This document shows, piece after piece, positions 16,394 through 24,111 of a stretch of DNA of 64,000 nucleotides. The position numbers and the translations under genes were made by a program. Source of the DNA: Rheinheimera soli (GTDB lineage Bacteria > Pseudomonadota > Gammaproteobacteria > Enterobacterales > Alteromonadaceae). Below the pieces are notes generated by a model. That model ran no database searches. It saw nothing but the letters and a program-made list of their open reading frames with translations, and was not told the DNA's origin. Position 1 is the stretch's first letter; each line of letters begins with the position of its first letter. The stretch lies in the NCBI RefSeq assembly GCF_021290985.1, contig NZ_JAJOYU010000021.1, forward strand, positions 1 through 64,000. The letters run 5' to 3'.

Positions 16394-17880
16394 TGCGTAT
16401 TGAATTACCAACCACGGCGGTACTACGCGATCTAGCAACAGGTTTGGTTTACTCACAAGCTCAAATCAAAAAGCAAATGGCGGTATGGCAGGAATTGTTG
16501 CTGGGCTACGGCGCACAGCGTATTGCGCTGGTAGCCAATAGTTCAGCCCAGTGGGCTTTGTTGGATTTAGCTTGTCTGGAAGCAGATTTACTTTTGGTAC
16601 CGCTGCCTACTTATTTATCTGAAAGCCAGCTCGCGCATGTCATGAGTCAACTGGAACCTGATTTTTACATTTCAGACAAAGAACAACAGGCGGCAGAGTT
16701 TACCTTGTTGGAACAAGTGGGCGATTTATTGCTGTATCGGCGCGAGTTACAAAGCTCTGGCGCTGTGATTCCTGCCACTTGTCAGAAGATTACTTTTACT
16801 TCGGGCTCTACAGGGCAACCAAAAGGCGTCTGCTTATCGGCGCAAAGTCAGCTTGATGTAGCGCACAGTCTGCTGGAACGCATCAACCAAAACGCCCCCA
16901 AGCATTTGTGTTTATTGCCTTTAAGCACCTTACTGGAAAACATAGCTAGTATTTATGCGCCTTTATTAGCAGGTGGCGAAGTGCTGATAGCCCCAGACTC
17001 TTTGCGTGGTTTTAGCGGTAGTCAACTGAGTAATCCACAAGCTTTGCTGGCGCTAATCAGCAGCACAGCACCAAAAAGCCTGATTTTAGTGCCTGAACTG
17101 CTGCAACTCTTAGTGATGGCGCGCGCTCAAGGCTGGCAAGCGCCAGAAACGCTTGAGTTTATTGCCGTAGGTGGTGCCCATGTATCCGCCGCTTTATTGC
17201 AACAGGCGGCCCGTCTTGGCTTACCTGTGTATCAGGGCTATGGCCTGAGCGAATGTGCTTCAGTTGTGGCTTTATCCAGTGTCGATGCTCGTCAAAGTAC
17301 GGCTGCAGAACTGGAATTAGTGGGCCTGCCTTTAGCCCATCGTAATATCGAAATTATCGATGGCGAAATTGTAGTGAAACAGCCATTTCTGGGTTATTTG
17401 GGCGATGCGGCGTCGCTAAGCGACAAAGTCTTTACCGGCGATTTAGGCGAACTGGATAAACAAGGCCGGTTACGTATTCTGGGCCGTCGTAAAAACTTAC
17501 TGATCTCAAGCCTGGGACGCAATATCTCCCCTGAGTGGCCGGAGGCGCTATTAACTCAAAGCGGTTTAATCCGTCAGGCGGTGCTGTTGGGGGATGCTCA
17601 GCCTTATTGTGCCGCCTTGTTGTACCTGGCGGATCTCAATGCGGCAGCACAGCTGCCGGCTTATCTAGCTCAGGTTAACCAGCAGTTACCGGATTATGCC
17701 CAAATCAAAGCCTATCAGCTGTTAACTCACCCTTTGTCTGTGGCCGACGGCACTTTAACAGCCAATGGCCGGCCACGCCGCGCTGAAGTAGTTAAAAAAT
17801 ACCAAAGCGAAATCAACGATTTATTTGTTTCTAATGATCTAACAGGAGAATCCTATGAGTTTTTATCAAGCGCTGGTTAA
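16393..17880 (+). CDS. AMP-dependent acyl/aryl-acid ligase
   Basis: 495 residues of the ANL superfamily. P-loop TSGSTGQPKG near residues 137-146, the YGLSE motif, and GDLGELDKQGRLRILGRRKN carrying the hinge and the ATP-ribose Asp. The C-terminal region is short but contains a likely catalytic Lys after NGRPRR. The family activates a carboxylate as acyl-AMP and usually passes it to CoA or a carrier protein; no carrier protein is encoded here. The start overlaps the preceding stop and the end overlaps the oxidase gene by 26 bases, showing translational coupling and a joint pathway. Substrate unknown; a fatty acid is plausible. Confidence 0.88.
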   Translation: MRIELPTTAVLRDLATGLVYSQAQIKKQMAVWQELLLGYGAQRIALVANSSAQWALLDLACLEADLLLVPLPTYLSESQLAHVMSQLEPDFYISDKEQQAAEFTLLEQVGDLLLYRRELQSSGAVIPATCQKITFTSGSTGQPKGVCLSAQSQLDVAHSLLERINQNAPKHLCLLPLSTLLENIASIYAPLLAGGEVLIAPDSLRGFSGSQLSNPQALLALISSTAPKSLILVPELLQLLVMARAQGWQAPETLEFIAVGGAHVSAALLQQAARLGLPVYQGYGLSECASVVALSSVDARQSTAAELELVGLPLAHRNIEIIDGEIVVKQPFLGYLGDAASLSDKVFTGDLGELDKQGRLRILGRRKNLLISSLGRNISPEWPEALLTQSGLIRQAVLLGDAQPYCAALLYLADLNAAAQLPAYLAQVNQQLPDYAQIKAYQLLTHPLSVADGTLTANGRPRRAEVVKKYQSEINDLFVSNDLTGESYEFLSSAG

Positions 17881-18547
17881 TGCCACCGAACAAGAGCGTG
17901 CTTATTTACTGGATGCTCCGATGATCCGCCGTACTTTCGCTGGCGACTTTACCTTGGATCACTACGTGGCTTTTTTAACTCAAGCCTATCACCACGTCAA
18001 AAATACAGTACCGCTGTTGATGTCGGTGGGGGCCTTGTTACCTGAATCCAAAGAATGGTTACGTGAAGCTGTAGCCGAATACATTGAAGAAGAGTTAGGC
18101 CATCAGGAATGGGTATTAAACGACATCGCAGCTTGTGGTTATGACAAAGAGCAGGCCCGGGCCAGCACTCCGGCTTTTGCCACTGAGCTGATGGTGTCTT
18201 ATGCCTATGATTCGGTGCGTCGTGTGAATCCTTTATGCTTTTTTGGCATGGTGCTGGTGCTGGAAGGCACGTCCATCGCTTTAGCAGAGCAAGCGGCCAG
18301 CAAAATAGCCGGTACTTTGCAGTTACCACGTAAAGCCTTTAGTTACCTGAACTCTCATGGGGCTTTGGATCAGGACCATATCAAGTTCTTTGAAAGTCTG
18401 ATGGATAAAATCACAGAGCCAGCCGATCAGGCGCTGATTATTCATAGTGCAAAACGCTTTTTCCACTTATACGGCGATGTATTTCGTAGTCTGGAACAAC
18501 CTCATGGCCTGACTAAAAAAGTAATAGTAGATGAGGCGATCGCATGA
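17855..18547 (+). CDS. Heme-oxygenase-like diiron oxidase (TenA/CADD/UndA-like)
   Basis: 230 residues, all-helical. Candidate metal ligands are E80-x-x-H83 (in EYIEEELGHQEW), E137 (in LVLEGTS) and H175 (in LDQDHIKFF), with D172/D174 nearby. The spacing follows the E-x-x-H...E...H set known from UndA, which turns medium-chain fatty acids into terminal alkenes, and from other heme-oxygenase-like oxidases that cleave or hydroxylate C-H or C-C bonds with O2. Together with the AMP-ligase upstream and SDR downstream it suggests oxidative tailoring of an acyl substrate; the product is unknown. AGGAG precedes the ATG inside the ligase gene. Its stop overlaps the SDR start (ATGA). Confidence 0.82.
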   Translation: MSFYQALVNATEQERAYLLDAPMIRRTFAGDFTLDHYVAFLTQAYHHVKNTVPLLMSVGALLPESKEWLREAVAEYIEEELGHQEWVLNDIAACGYDKEQARASTPAFATELMVSYAYDSVRRVNPLCFFGMVLVLEGTSIALAEQAASKIAGTLQLPRKAFSYLNSHGALDQDHIKFFESLMDKITEPADQALIIHSAKRFFHLYGDVFRSLEQPHGLTKKVIVDEAIA

Positions 18548-19329
18548 GCGGGTTAGCAGGCAAAACTGTGCTGCTGACCGGCGCGACGGGTGGCATAGGT
18601 GCTGAAGTCGCCAGGCAGTTGAGCGGCGAGGGCGCACGGTTGATTTTAACCGGTCGCTCTGTTGAAAAACTACGAGCGCTGCAAAACCAGTTAGCGGCAG
18701 AAACTTTGCTGTATTGCTGTGATTTAACCAATACAGCAGAGCAGCAAGGTTTACTGCATTTTTGTCAGCTGCAGGGTGGCATTGATGTGCTGATTAACAA
18801 CGCGGGGATCAGTCAGTTTGGTTTGTGTCAGCAGCAGGACTTTAGCGACTTGGTCAGTATTAATTTGCTAGTGCCTATGCAGCTATGCCAGCTTTTCTTG
18901 CCTATGTTGCGTCAACACAAGGGCCAAATCGTCAACGTGGGCTCTGCTTTTGGCAGCATTGGTTATCCGGGCTTTACCGGTTACTGCGCGACCAAGTTTG
19001 GTTTACGAGGTTTTACTGAAGCCTTGCAGCGTGAACTGGCCGATAGTGGTATTCAGGTGAAGTATTTTGCGCCACGAGCGACAGAGACCGCTATTAACTC
19101 CAGCGATGTAGTGCAGTTAAATCAACAGCTTGGTAACAGTATGGATAGCCCGAACTGGGTCGCCGAGCAGTTGATTAAACAGCTAAAGTCAAATGAGCTT
19201 CGCCGTTTTCTTGGTTGGCCTGAACGGATTTTTGTTCGCTTGAACGGGGTGTTCCCGGCACTGGTGGATATGGGGTTAAAAAGTAAATTAACACTGATTG
19301 AATTATTTGCAGTGGGCAAAAACCACTAA
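18544..19329 (+). CDS. Short-chain dehydrogenase/reductase of the hemolysin-family operon
   Basis: 261 residues. TGATGGIG cofactor motif at about 13-20, NNAG near 82, an active Ser in NVGSAFGS, and Y-C-A-T-K for the Tyr/Lys pair. The C-terminal helix is hydrophobic and basic (FVRLNGVFPALVDMGLKSKL), suggesting membrane association or a lipid substrate, as in DltE/DHRS-like SDRs. It starts within the stop of the diiron oxidase gene, so the two are translated together. It probably reduces or oxidises the product of that enzyme with NAD(P)H. Confidence 0.88.
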   Translation: MSGLAGKTVLLTGATGGIGAEVARQLSGEGARLILTGRSVEKLRALQNQLAAETLLYCCDLTNTAEQQGLLHFCQLQGGIDVLINNAGISQFGLCQQQDFSDLVSINLLVPMQLCQLFLPMLRQHKGQIVNVGSAFGSIGYPGFTGYCATKFGLRGFTEALQRELADSGIQVKYFAPRATETAINSSDVVQLNQQLGNSMDSPNWVAEQLIKQLKSNELRRFLGWPERIFVRLNGVFPALVDMGLKSKLTLIELFAVGKNH

Positions 19330-19339
19330 CGAGGTAGAT

Positions 19340-19987
19340 ATGAATAACGTATTGAATAAATTAGTTTTAATTCCAGCTTTGTTTTTAGTTCAAGTGGCAC
19401 AGGCCGATGTACTGCAGGATATTAAACCTTTGCAGGACCGCTGGGCTGAAGTGAATTACGCTATGAGTGAAGACCAGAAAGAAAAAGCCTTTCCAGAGCT
19501 GGTCAACCAAGCCAATGCAGTGGTTGCGGCCAATCCGGATAAAGCTGAAGCCTTGATTTGGCGTGGCATTATTAAATCCAGTTATGCTGGGGTAAAAGGT
19601 GGTTTAGGCGCTATGTCGCTGGCTGAAGAGTCCAAAGCCGACCTTGAGGCTGCGCTTAAAATCGACAGTCAGGCCTTACAAGGTTCGGCTTACACTAGTT
19701 TAGGTGTGCTGTACTACAAAGTGCCAGGCTGGCCTATTGGTTTTGGTAGCGACAAAAATGCAAAAAAGATGCTGGAAAAAGCCCTGACTATTAATCCTCA
19801 AGGTATTGATCCTAATTATTTTTATGCTGAATTTTTAACTGAAGAGCGCGACTATAAAGCAGCCATGAGTTACATTGAAAAGGCAAAACAGGCTGCACCT
19901 CGTCCTGACCGCCCAACAGCCGATCAAGGCAGGTTGCAGGACATCGCTGCACTGGAAGCCAAAGTAGCGAAAAAGCTAAAACGTTAA
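19340..19987 (+). CDS. Periplasmic TPR-like protein
   Basis: 215 residues from the ATG at 19340 (GAGGT upstream). A signal peptide (about 1-22, ending AQA) directs it to the periplasm. The rest is helical, with repeats resembling TPR units (AEALIWRGIIKSS, QGSAYTSLGVLYY, PNYFYAEFLTEE). Such proteins usually scaffold other proteins. It follows the SDR gene by ten bases and is probably co-transcribed. No enzyme motif is visible; its conserved place in this operon type would need comparison. Confidence 0.8.
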   Translation: MNNVLNKLVLIPALFLVQVAQADVLQDIKPLQDRWAEVNYAMSEDQKEKAFPELVNQANAVVAANPDKAEALIWRGIIKSSYAGVKGGLGAMSLAEESKADLEAALKIDSQALQGSAYTSLGVLYYKVPGWPIGFGSDKNAKKMLEKALTINPQGIDPNYFYAEFLTEERDYKAAMSYIEKAKQAAPRPDRPTADQGRLQDIAALEAKVAKKLKR

Positions 19988-20000
19988 TCTATAAAACCTG

Positions 20001-20026
20001 TAGGGGCGGGACTTGCCCCTGCCCGT
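20001..20026. repeat. GC-rich palindromic (REP-like) element
   Basis: GGGGC...GCCCC with an overlapping GGGCGGG/CTGCCC arm, alone in the 109-base gap between the TPR and response-regulator genes. It resembles short intergenic palindromic repeats and may modulate read-through inside the operon. Confidence 0.5.
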
Positions 20027-20096
20027 ATCAAATTTCAATCAGATGCTGTTTAGGGGTTATCCCAGTTCATATTCAGGTTCGAATACAGGGGCATGT

Positions 20097-20762
20097 ATGA
20101 GACTATTGCTGGTCGAAGACGACCTAGATTTAGCTAAAGGCTTGGTGCTGGCATTGTCCAGTCAGGGCTTTGTGGTCAATCACGTAAGTTTGGGTCAGCA
20201 TGCGTTAAGCAGCATCAAAGCAAAAGACTGCGATGCTGTGATCCTCGATTTAGGTCTGCCTGATATGGACGGTCTGGATATACTCAAACAAAGCCGCCAA
20301 AGAGAAGGTCATTTACCTGTGCTGGTGCTGACTGCCCGCGATGGGGTGGATGACAGGATCCGTGGTCTGGATTTAGGCGCTGACGATTATTTGGTCAAAC
20401 CTTTTGCTATGGCTGAACTGTTCGCGCGTTTGCGGGTGATAGAGCGGCGGCTTGGCACAGCAGCTACGCATTTAATTAAATTACAACAGGTTGAACTTGA
20501 TACCAGCGCGCATTTAGTGCGGGTCGAAGGTGAATCTGTTGGCTTGTCACGCCGCGAATATATGCTGCTGAAAGAATTAATGGAGTCGGCTGGGCGGATA
20601 AAAACCCGCGAGCAGCTTGAAGCCAGTTTGTACGCCTGGGGTGAAGAAGTGGCCAGCAACGCGCTGGAAGTGCATATCTCCAATTTGCGTAAAAAGCTGC
20701 CGAAAGACTTCATTAAAACCCTGCGAGGCGTCGGTTACAGTGTGAGTGTGAATTCGGCATGA
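20097..20762 (+). CDS. OmpR/PmrA-type response regulator
   Basis: 221 residues from the ATG at 20097. Receiver domain with acidic pair E7-D8-D9, phospho-acceptor D51 (VILDLGLPDMDG) and the Lys in LVKPF near 101. A C-terminal winged helix (SRREYMLLKELM, ALEVHISNLRKKL, GVGYSV) binds DNA as a tandem dimer. The closest types are QseB/PmrA/BasR. It pairs with the kinase encoded 10 bases downstream. PmrA-type boxes (11-bp direct repeats) precede this operon and the gene at 24112, so it is the likely regulator of both, including itself. Confidence 0.92.
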   Translation: MRLLLVEDDLDLAKGLVLALSSQGFVVNHVSLGQHALSSIKAKDCDAVILDLGLPDMDGLDILKQSRQREGHLPVLVLTARDGVDDRIRGLDLGADDYLVKPFAMAELFARLRVIERRLGTAATHLIKLQQVELDTSAHLVRVEGESVGLSRREYMLLKELMESAGRIKTREQLEASLYAWGEEVASNALEVHISNLRKKLPKDFIKTLRGVGYSVSVNSA

Positions 20763-20772
20763 GCCTAACTAT

Positions 20773-22074
20773 ATGAGATCCTTGCGCCGCTACTTAGTCA
20801 CAGTGCTGATCGCGCTTTTTACGCTAATAAGCTTTGTTGCAGCTTTGCAAAGCTATAAACAAAGCGCCAGCAGGGCTGAAGCTTTATTTGATCAGGACTT
20901 ACAGATCCTGGCGTCCAGTTTGTCGCAGCAGTATCAGGCCGGTTCACAGCAAGAGCTGGGGCTGGCGCTGCAAGTTTGGCAAAAAGGTAAGTTGGTGTAT
21001 CGTAGTGCTTTGGCACCACAAACAAGCATGTCGGACGCTGAAGGTTTTAGTGAGCATAATTTTGCCGGTAAAAGATGGCGTGTGTTTCGTCAGACGCCTA
21101 CCGATCTGTTGACTGTGATAGTGGCACAACCCTTGACACAGCGGCAGCAACTGGCGGATGAAGTGATCACAGCCTCTATTTATCCGGTTGTGCTGAGTTT
21201 GCCCCTGCAAGCCTTATTGATATGGCTGGTGGTGAGTAAAGCTTTGTCGCCTATCAAACGTTTTTCTGCCCAGCTGTCGTCTAAAAAAGCCAATGATTTA
21301 AGCCCTGTCGAGTTGGACCAGGTACCGGCAGAGCTGGATCAGATGCTGAAAACCACCAATCAGTTATTTGCCCGTTTAGCCGATGCGTTTGAGCGGGAAA
21401 AACGTTTTGCCTCTGATGTAGCCCACGAGCTGCGTACCCCATTAAGCGTATTGCAAGTGAATTTGCACAATGCATCGCAGCAGTGGCAGCGCTCTGGTAT
21501 TAGCGACCCTGAAGGTTCTATGTTGGCCTTGCAGGCTGGTGTAGAGCGCATGAGTACTCTGATCGAACAAATTATGCTACTCAATCGCACCAACCCCGAG
21601 CATTTTCAGGCCCGCACTGAGCAACTGGATTTAGCGGGGTTATGCCGCCAGGTGGTGGCCGACTGGTATCCACAAATTGAGAAAAAGCAGCAACAAATTG
21701 AACTGTTGGGTCTTGAGCATTTGTCACTAAAAGGGGACGCTTTTGCGCTGCGTTTGTTAGTCAGCAATCTGGTGGGTAATGCCAGTAAATACACTCAAGT
21801 TGGCGGTTCTATCCAGCTGGAGCTGTCTAACGAGCAAGATAAAGCCATGCTGGTGGTGCAGGATAATGGCCCTGGTATAGCGCCCGAAGAGTACAACAGA
21901 GTGTTTGACCGCTTTTATCGGGTGGGTGGTGATAGGCATCAATCCGGCACTATAGGTTCAGGTTTGGGCTTGGCTATAGTAAGAGATATAGTGGTTTTGC
22001 ATCAGGGCAGCATCAGTCTTGGCGCCTCTGATTTTAGCAGCGGATTAAAAGTGACAGTGGAGCTGCCGCTTTGA
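20773..22074 (+). CDS. Sensor histidine kinase (QseC/PmrB type)
   Basis: 433 residues. Membrane helices at about 8-28 and 131-153 flank a periplasmic sensor loop of about 100 residues. The dimerisation helix carries phospho-acceptor His218 in ASDVAHELRTPL. The ATPase domain has the N box (LVGNASKYT), G1 (DNGPGIAP) and G2 (GSGLGLAIV) motifs. It should phosphorylate the response regulator upstream. Signal unknown; PmrB/QseC kinases sense iron, cationic peptides, pH or catechol-like signals, and the cupredoxin and FTR1-like genes that follow hint at metal or redox. Its stop overlaps the next start. Confidence 0.9.
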   Translation: MRSLRRYLVTVLIALFTLISFVAALQSYKQSASRAEALFDQDLQILASSLSQQYQAGSQQELGLALQVWQKGKLVYRSALAPQTSMSDAEGFSEHNFAGKRWRVFRQTPTDLLTVIVAQPLTQRQQLADEVITASIYPVVLSLPLQALLIWLVVSKALSPIKRFSAQLSSKKANDLSPVELDQVPAELDQMLKTTNQLFARLADAFEREKRFASDVAHELRTPLSVLQVNLHNASQQWQRSGISDPEGSMLALQAGVERMSTLIEQIMLLNRTNPEHFQARTEQLDLAGLCRQVVADWYPQIEKKQQQIELLGLEHLSLKGDAFALRLLVSNLVGNASKYTQVGGSIQLELSNEQDKAMLVVQDNGPGIAPEEYNRVFDRFYRVGGDRHQSGTIGSGLGLAIVRDIVVLHQGSISLGASDFSSGLKVTVELPL

Positions 22075-22478
22075 AAAACAAAAAGTTGAAAAACAAAGAG
22101 TTAACAAAAAGCAGTAAAAAGGCATTGCCCGTTGCAGCATTGTTATTGCTGACTCTGCCTGTTGTAGCGGAGCAAAAGGTATTTGAGCTGCAGATTAAAG
22201 ATCATCTGTTTCAACCCTCTGTGCTGTACGTACCCGCTGGTGAAAAAGTGAAGCTGCTGGTGCTGAATCAGGACCCGTCGCCTGAAGAGTTTGAAAGCTT
22301 TAGCTTAAACCGCGAAAAAGTGATTTTAGGCAAAGGCAAAGCCACCTTATTTGTTGGGCCTTTGCAGCCTGGCAAGTACCAGTTTTTTGGCGAATACAAT
22401 CCAGACAGCGCACAAGGTGTGTTAATAGCCCTGCCTGAAGATGAATGGCTACGGCATAAGGCGAATCATGCTTATTAA
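22071..22478 (+). CDS. Periplasmic cupredoxin-like protein, TTG start
   Basis: 135 residues. The start is a TTG overlapping the kinase stop (TTGA); no ATG is available before the signal peptide. After a lysine-rich n-region and hydrophobic core (about 18-34) comes a cupredoxin_1-like domain: FQPSVLYVPAGEKVKLLVLNQD, then FVGPLQPGKYQFFGEYNPDSAQGVL. Canonical relatives have His/Cys/Met copper ligands; here the usual Cys is not evident and the C-terminal loop reads G-E-Y-N-P, so copper binding is uncertain. Related proteins accompany FTR1/EfeU iron permeases, which fits the next gene. Confidence 0.8.
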   Translation: MKNKKLKNKELTKSSKKALPVAALLLLTLPVVAEQKVFELQIKDHLFQPSVLYVPAGEKVKLLVLNQDPSPEEFESFSLNREKVILGKGKATLFVGPLQPGKYQFFGEYNPDSAQGVLIALPEDEWLRHKANHAY

Positions 22479-23199
22479 TACGGTGCTGATGTTTTTACGC
22501 GAGTTGTTACCGCTTTGTTTGCTGCTTGCGACTTTGCTGGTGTGGCACAGAAGTGTCTGGCGTAGTTTTGCTTTGTATTTTGCCTTGCCCTCAGTGCTGA
22601 TGCTTAGCCTTATTAGCCTTAGGATGGTATGGATCTCTGAGCAACTCGATGGTCTTGGGCTGGAGCTTTTATACAGCTTCTTGTACCTGAGTTGTTTTGT
22701 GTTGCTTTGTTTGTCGGCCCTGAAAGCTCAGTGGGCGATGTTGAGTTCAGCGCTTGCCGCGGCTTGTCTGTTTAGTATTAGTGGAAGTAACTTATTGTTA
22801 TACATCTGGTTGCCAACACAGGCCGAAAACACACCGGCCGATCTGGTGTTAGGTTCAGCCTTAGGAGCAGGCATAGGGGCCAGCATAGCCGTGCTTTGGT
22901 ATTACCTGCTTAGTGAGCTGAAACAGTGGCGTATCCAGAGTTTTGCTTTGCTATTGTCCTTGACCGGCGCTCGTCAGGTGATGATGGCATCAGCCTTATT
23001 ACTCCAGTCTGATTGGCTCCCCGCAGGGCCACAGCTTTGGCAAACTGAACAGCTACTGTCGGAGCAATCCGAATTAGGTTTTTTTTTACAGGCGCTGATG
23101 GGTTATGAAGCCACACCTAGCCTGTCGCAGCTGCTGTTGTATTTACTGTGTTTTGGTTTGTTGTTCTGGTGTTGCAGCTTTATGGAGAAAAAAAGATGA
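22468..23199 (+). CDS. FTR1-like polytopic membrane protein with degenerate REXXE motifs
   Basis: 244 residues from the ATG at 22468, preceded by AAGGCG and overlapping the cupredoxin gene by 11 bases. About seven hydrophobic helices in the FTR1/EfeU pattern. FTR1 iron permeases need two R-E-x-x-E motifs in helices 1 and 4; here the first reads R-E-L-L-P and the second region reads G-A-R-Q-V-M, so the iron-relay glutamates are lost. It may therefore no longer move iron and instead serve as a sensor partner or as a different transporter. Family call rests on context and topology. Confidence 0.65.
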   Translation: MLINTVLMFLRELLPLCLLLATLLVWHRSVWRSFALYFALPSVLMLSLISLRMVWISEQLDGLGLELLYSFLYLSCFVLLCLSALKAQWAMLSSALAAACLFSISGSNLLLYIWLPTQAENTPADLVLGSALGAGIGASIAVLWYYLLSELKQWRIQSFALLLSLTGARQVMMASALLLQSDWLPAGPQLWQTEQLLSEQSELGFFLQALMGYEATPSLSQLLLYLLCFGLLFWCCSFMEKKR

Positions 23200-23921
23200 A
23201 GCTTTACAGCAAAAAAGCGGTGGTGAAAGCTTTGTGTTTTGTTTGTCTGTGCAGTAGCGCTTCGGCTTTGGCGGATGGGCGAGTGGTCGATAAGGTGTAT
23301 CACCCTTATGTGCAACCGCTGGAGCGTGAATTTGAATACCGCTACTTTTACCAGCGTCAGGCCGATCATCCAGACAACAATAGCATGGGGCAAAAACTAG
23401 GTTACGGTTTTTCTGTGACTGAACGTGCAGCATTGGAAATTTACGTCATCGCAGATCGCATCAGCCCTGAAGATTACAAATTAACAGGCTACGAGCTTGA
23501 ACTGCGCTGGATGCTGACAGAGCAGGGCCAATACAGCGCTGACTGGGGTATGTTGTTTGAACTGGAGCGGCAAAATAATCAGGACAACTACGAATTCACC
23601 ACTGGTCTTTTAATGGAAAAAGAATTCGGCCCAACCAGCCTGACCTTAAATGCTTTGGCTGTCTACGAATGGGGGCAGACACTGGACGCCGAATGGGAAA
23701 GCGAGTTCCGCGCTCAGTACCGTTACCGCTGGTTACCCGCAGTACAACCAGCCATTGAATTATATGCCGGTGAAAATTACAAAGGCGCAGGCCCAAGCTT
23801 AATGGGTGTGCATAAGTTTGATAAACAAAAGCAGCTGAAATGGGAGCTGGCGGTGATAGTCGCCATAGACAACGCCACAGTAGACCGCACTTTACGTTTT
23901 GCGCTGGAGTATGAGTTTTAG
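23196..23921 (+). CDS. Outer-membrane beta-barrel protein
   Basis: 241 residues from the ATG at 23196, overlapping the previous stop (ATGA). A signal peptide (about 1-26, ending ALA) is followed by alternating strands rich in Tyr/Trp/Glu (EFEYRYFYQRQ, AALEIYVIADR, TSLTLNALAVYEW) and a C-terminal Phe (LEYEF), the usual signal for outer-membrane insertion. Barrel count is perhaps 10-12 strands. No specific family recognised. As the last gene of the operon it may export, house or bind the operon's product at the outer membrane. Confidence 0.75.
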   Translation: MKLYSKKAVVKALCFVCLCSSASALADGRVVDKVYHPYVQPLEREFEYRYFYQRQADHPDNNSMGQKLGYGFSVTERAALEIYVIADRISPEDYKLTGYELELRWMLTEQGQYSADWGMLFELERQNNQDNYEFTTGLLMEKEFGPTSLTLNALAVYEWGQTLDAEWESEFRAQYRYRWLPAVQPAIELYAGENYKGAGPSLMGVHKFDKQKQLKWELAVIVAIDNATVDRTLRFALEYEF

Positions 23922-24050
23922 AGGGCGCTGCATTTTTTTGCTGCGATAAGGGCAAAGTACGTGCAGGCCGTCTCAAGTCGTGTTGGTCAAAATACCAGGT
24001 TGGAATGACGAGAAAAGTTCTACGTTGAGCTTATTGTTTACCAGATGCCC

Positions 24051-24067
24051 CTTAAGCCTCCCTTAAG
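24051..24067 (+). promoter_or_regulatory. PmrA/QseB-type box upstream of the LTA-synthase-family gene
   Basis: CTTAAG-CCTCC-CTTAAG is an exact match to the YTTAAK-N5-YTTAAK direct repeat, 45-61 bases before the start codon. Together with the box at 15625 it links this gene to the two-component system of the preceding operon. Confidence 0.8.
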
Positions 24068-24083
24068 TATCTACTTTTATGCT

Positions 24084-24106
24084 GGCCTCAATTAAAAACT
24101 GAGGCC
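24084..24106 (+). promoter_or_regulatory. Hairpin covering the ribosome binding site
   Basis: GGCCTCA and TGAGGCC form a 7-bp stem around a nine-base A-rich loop. The 3' arm contains GAGG, the only good Shine-Dalgarno seven bases from the ATG at 24112, so the hairpin could hold back translation. Confidence 0.6.
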
Positions 24107-24111
24107 TGTTT

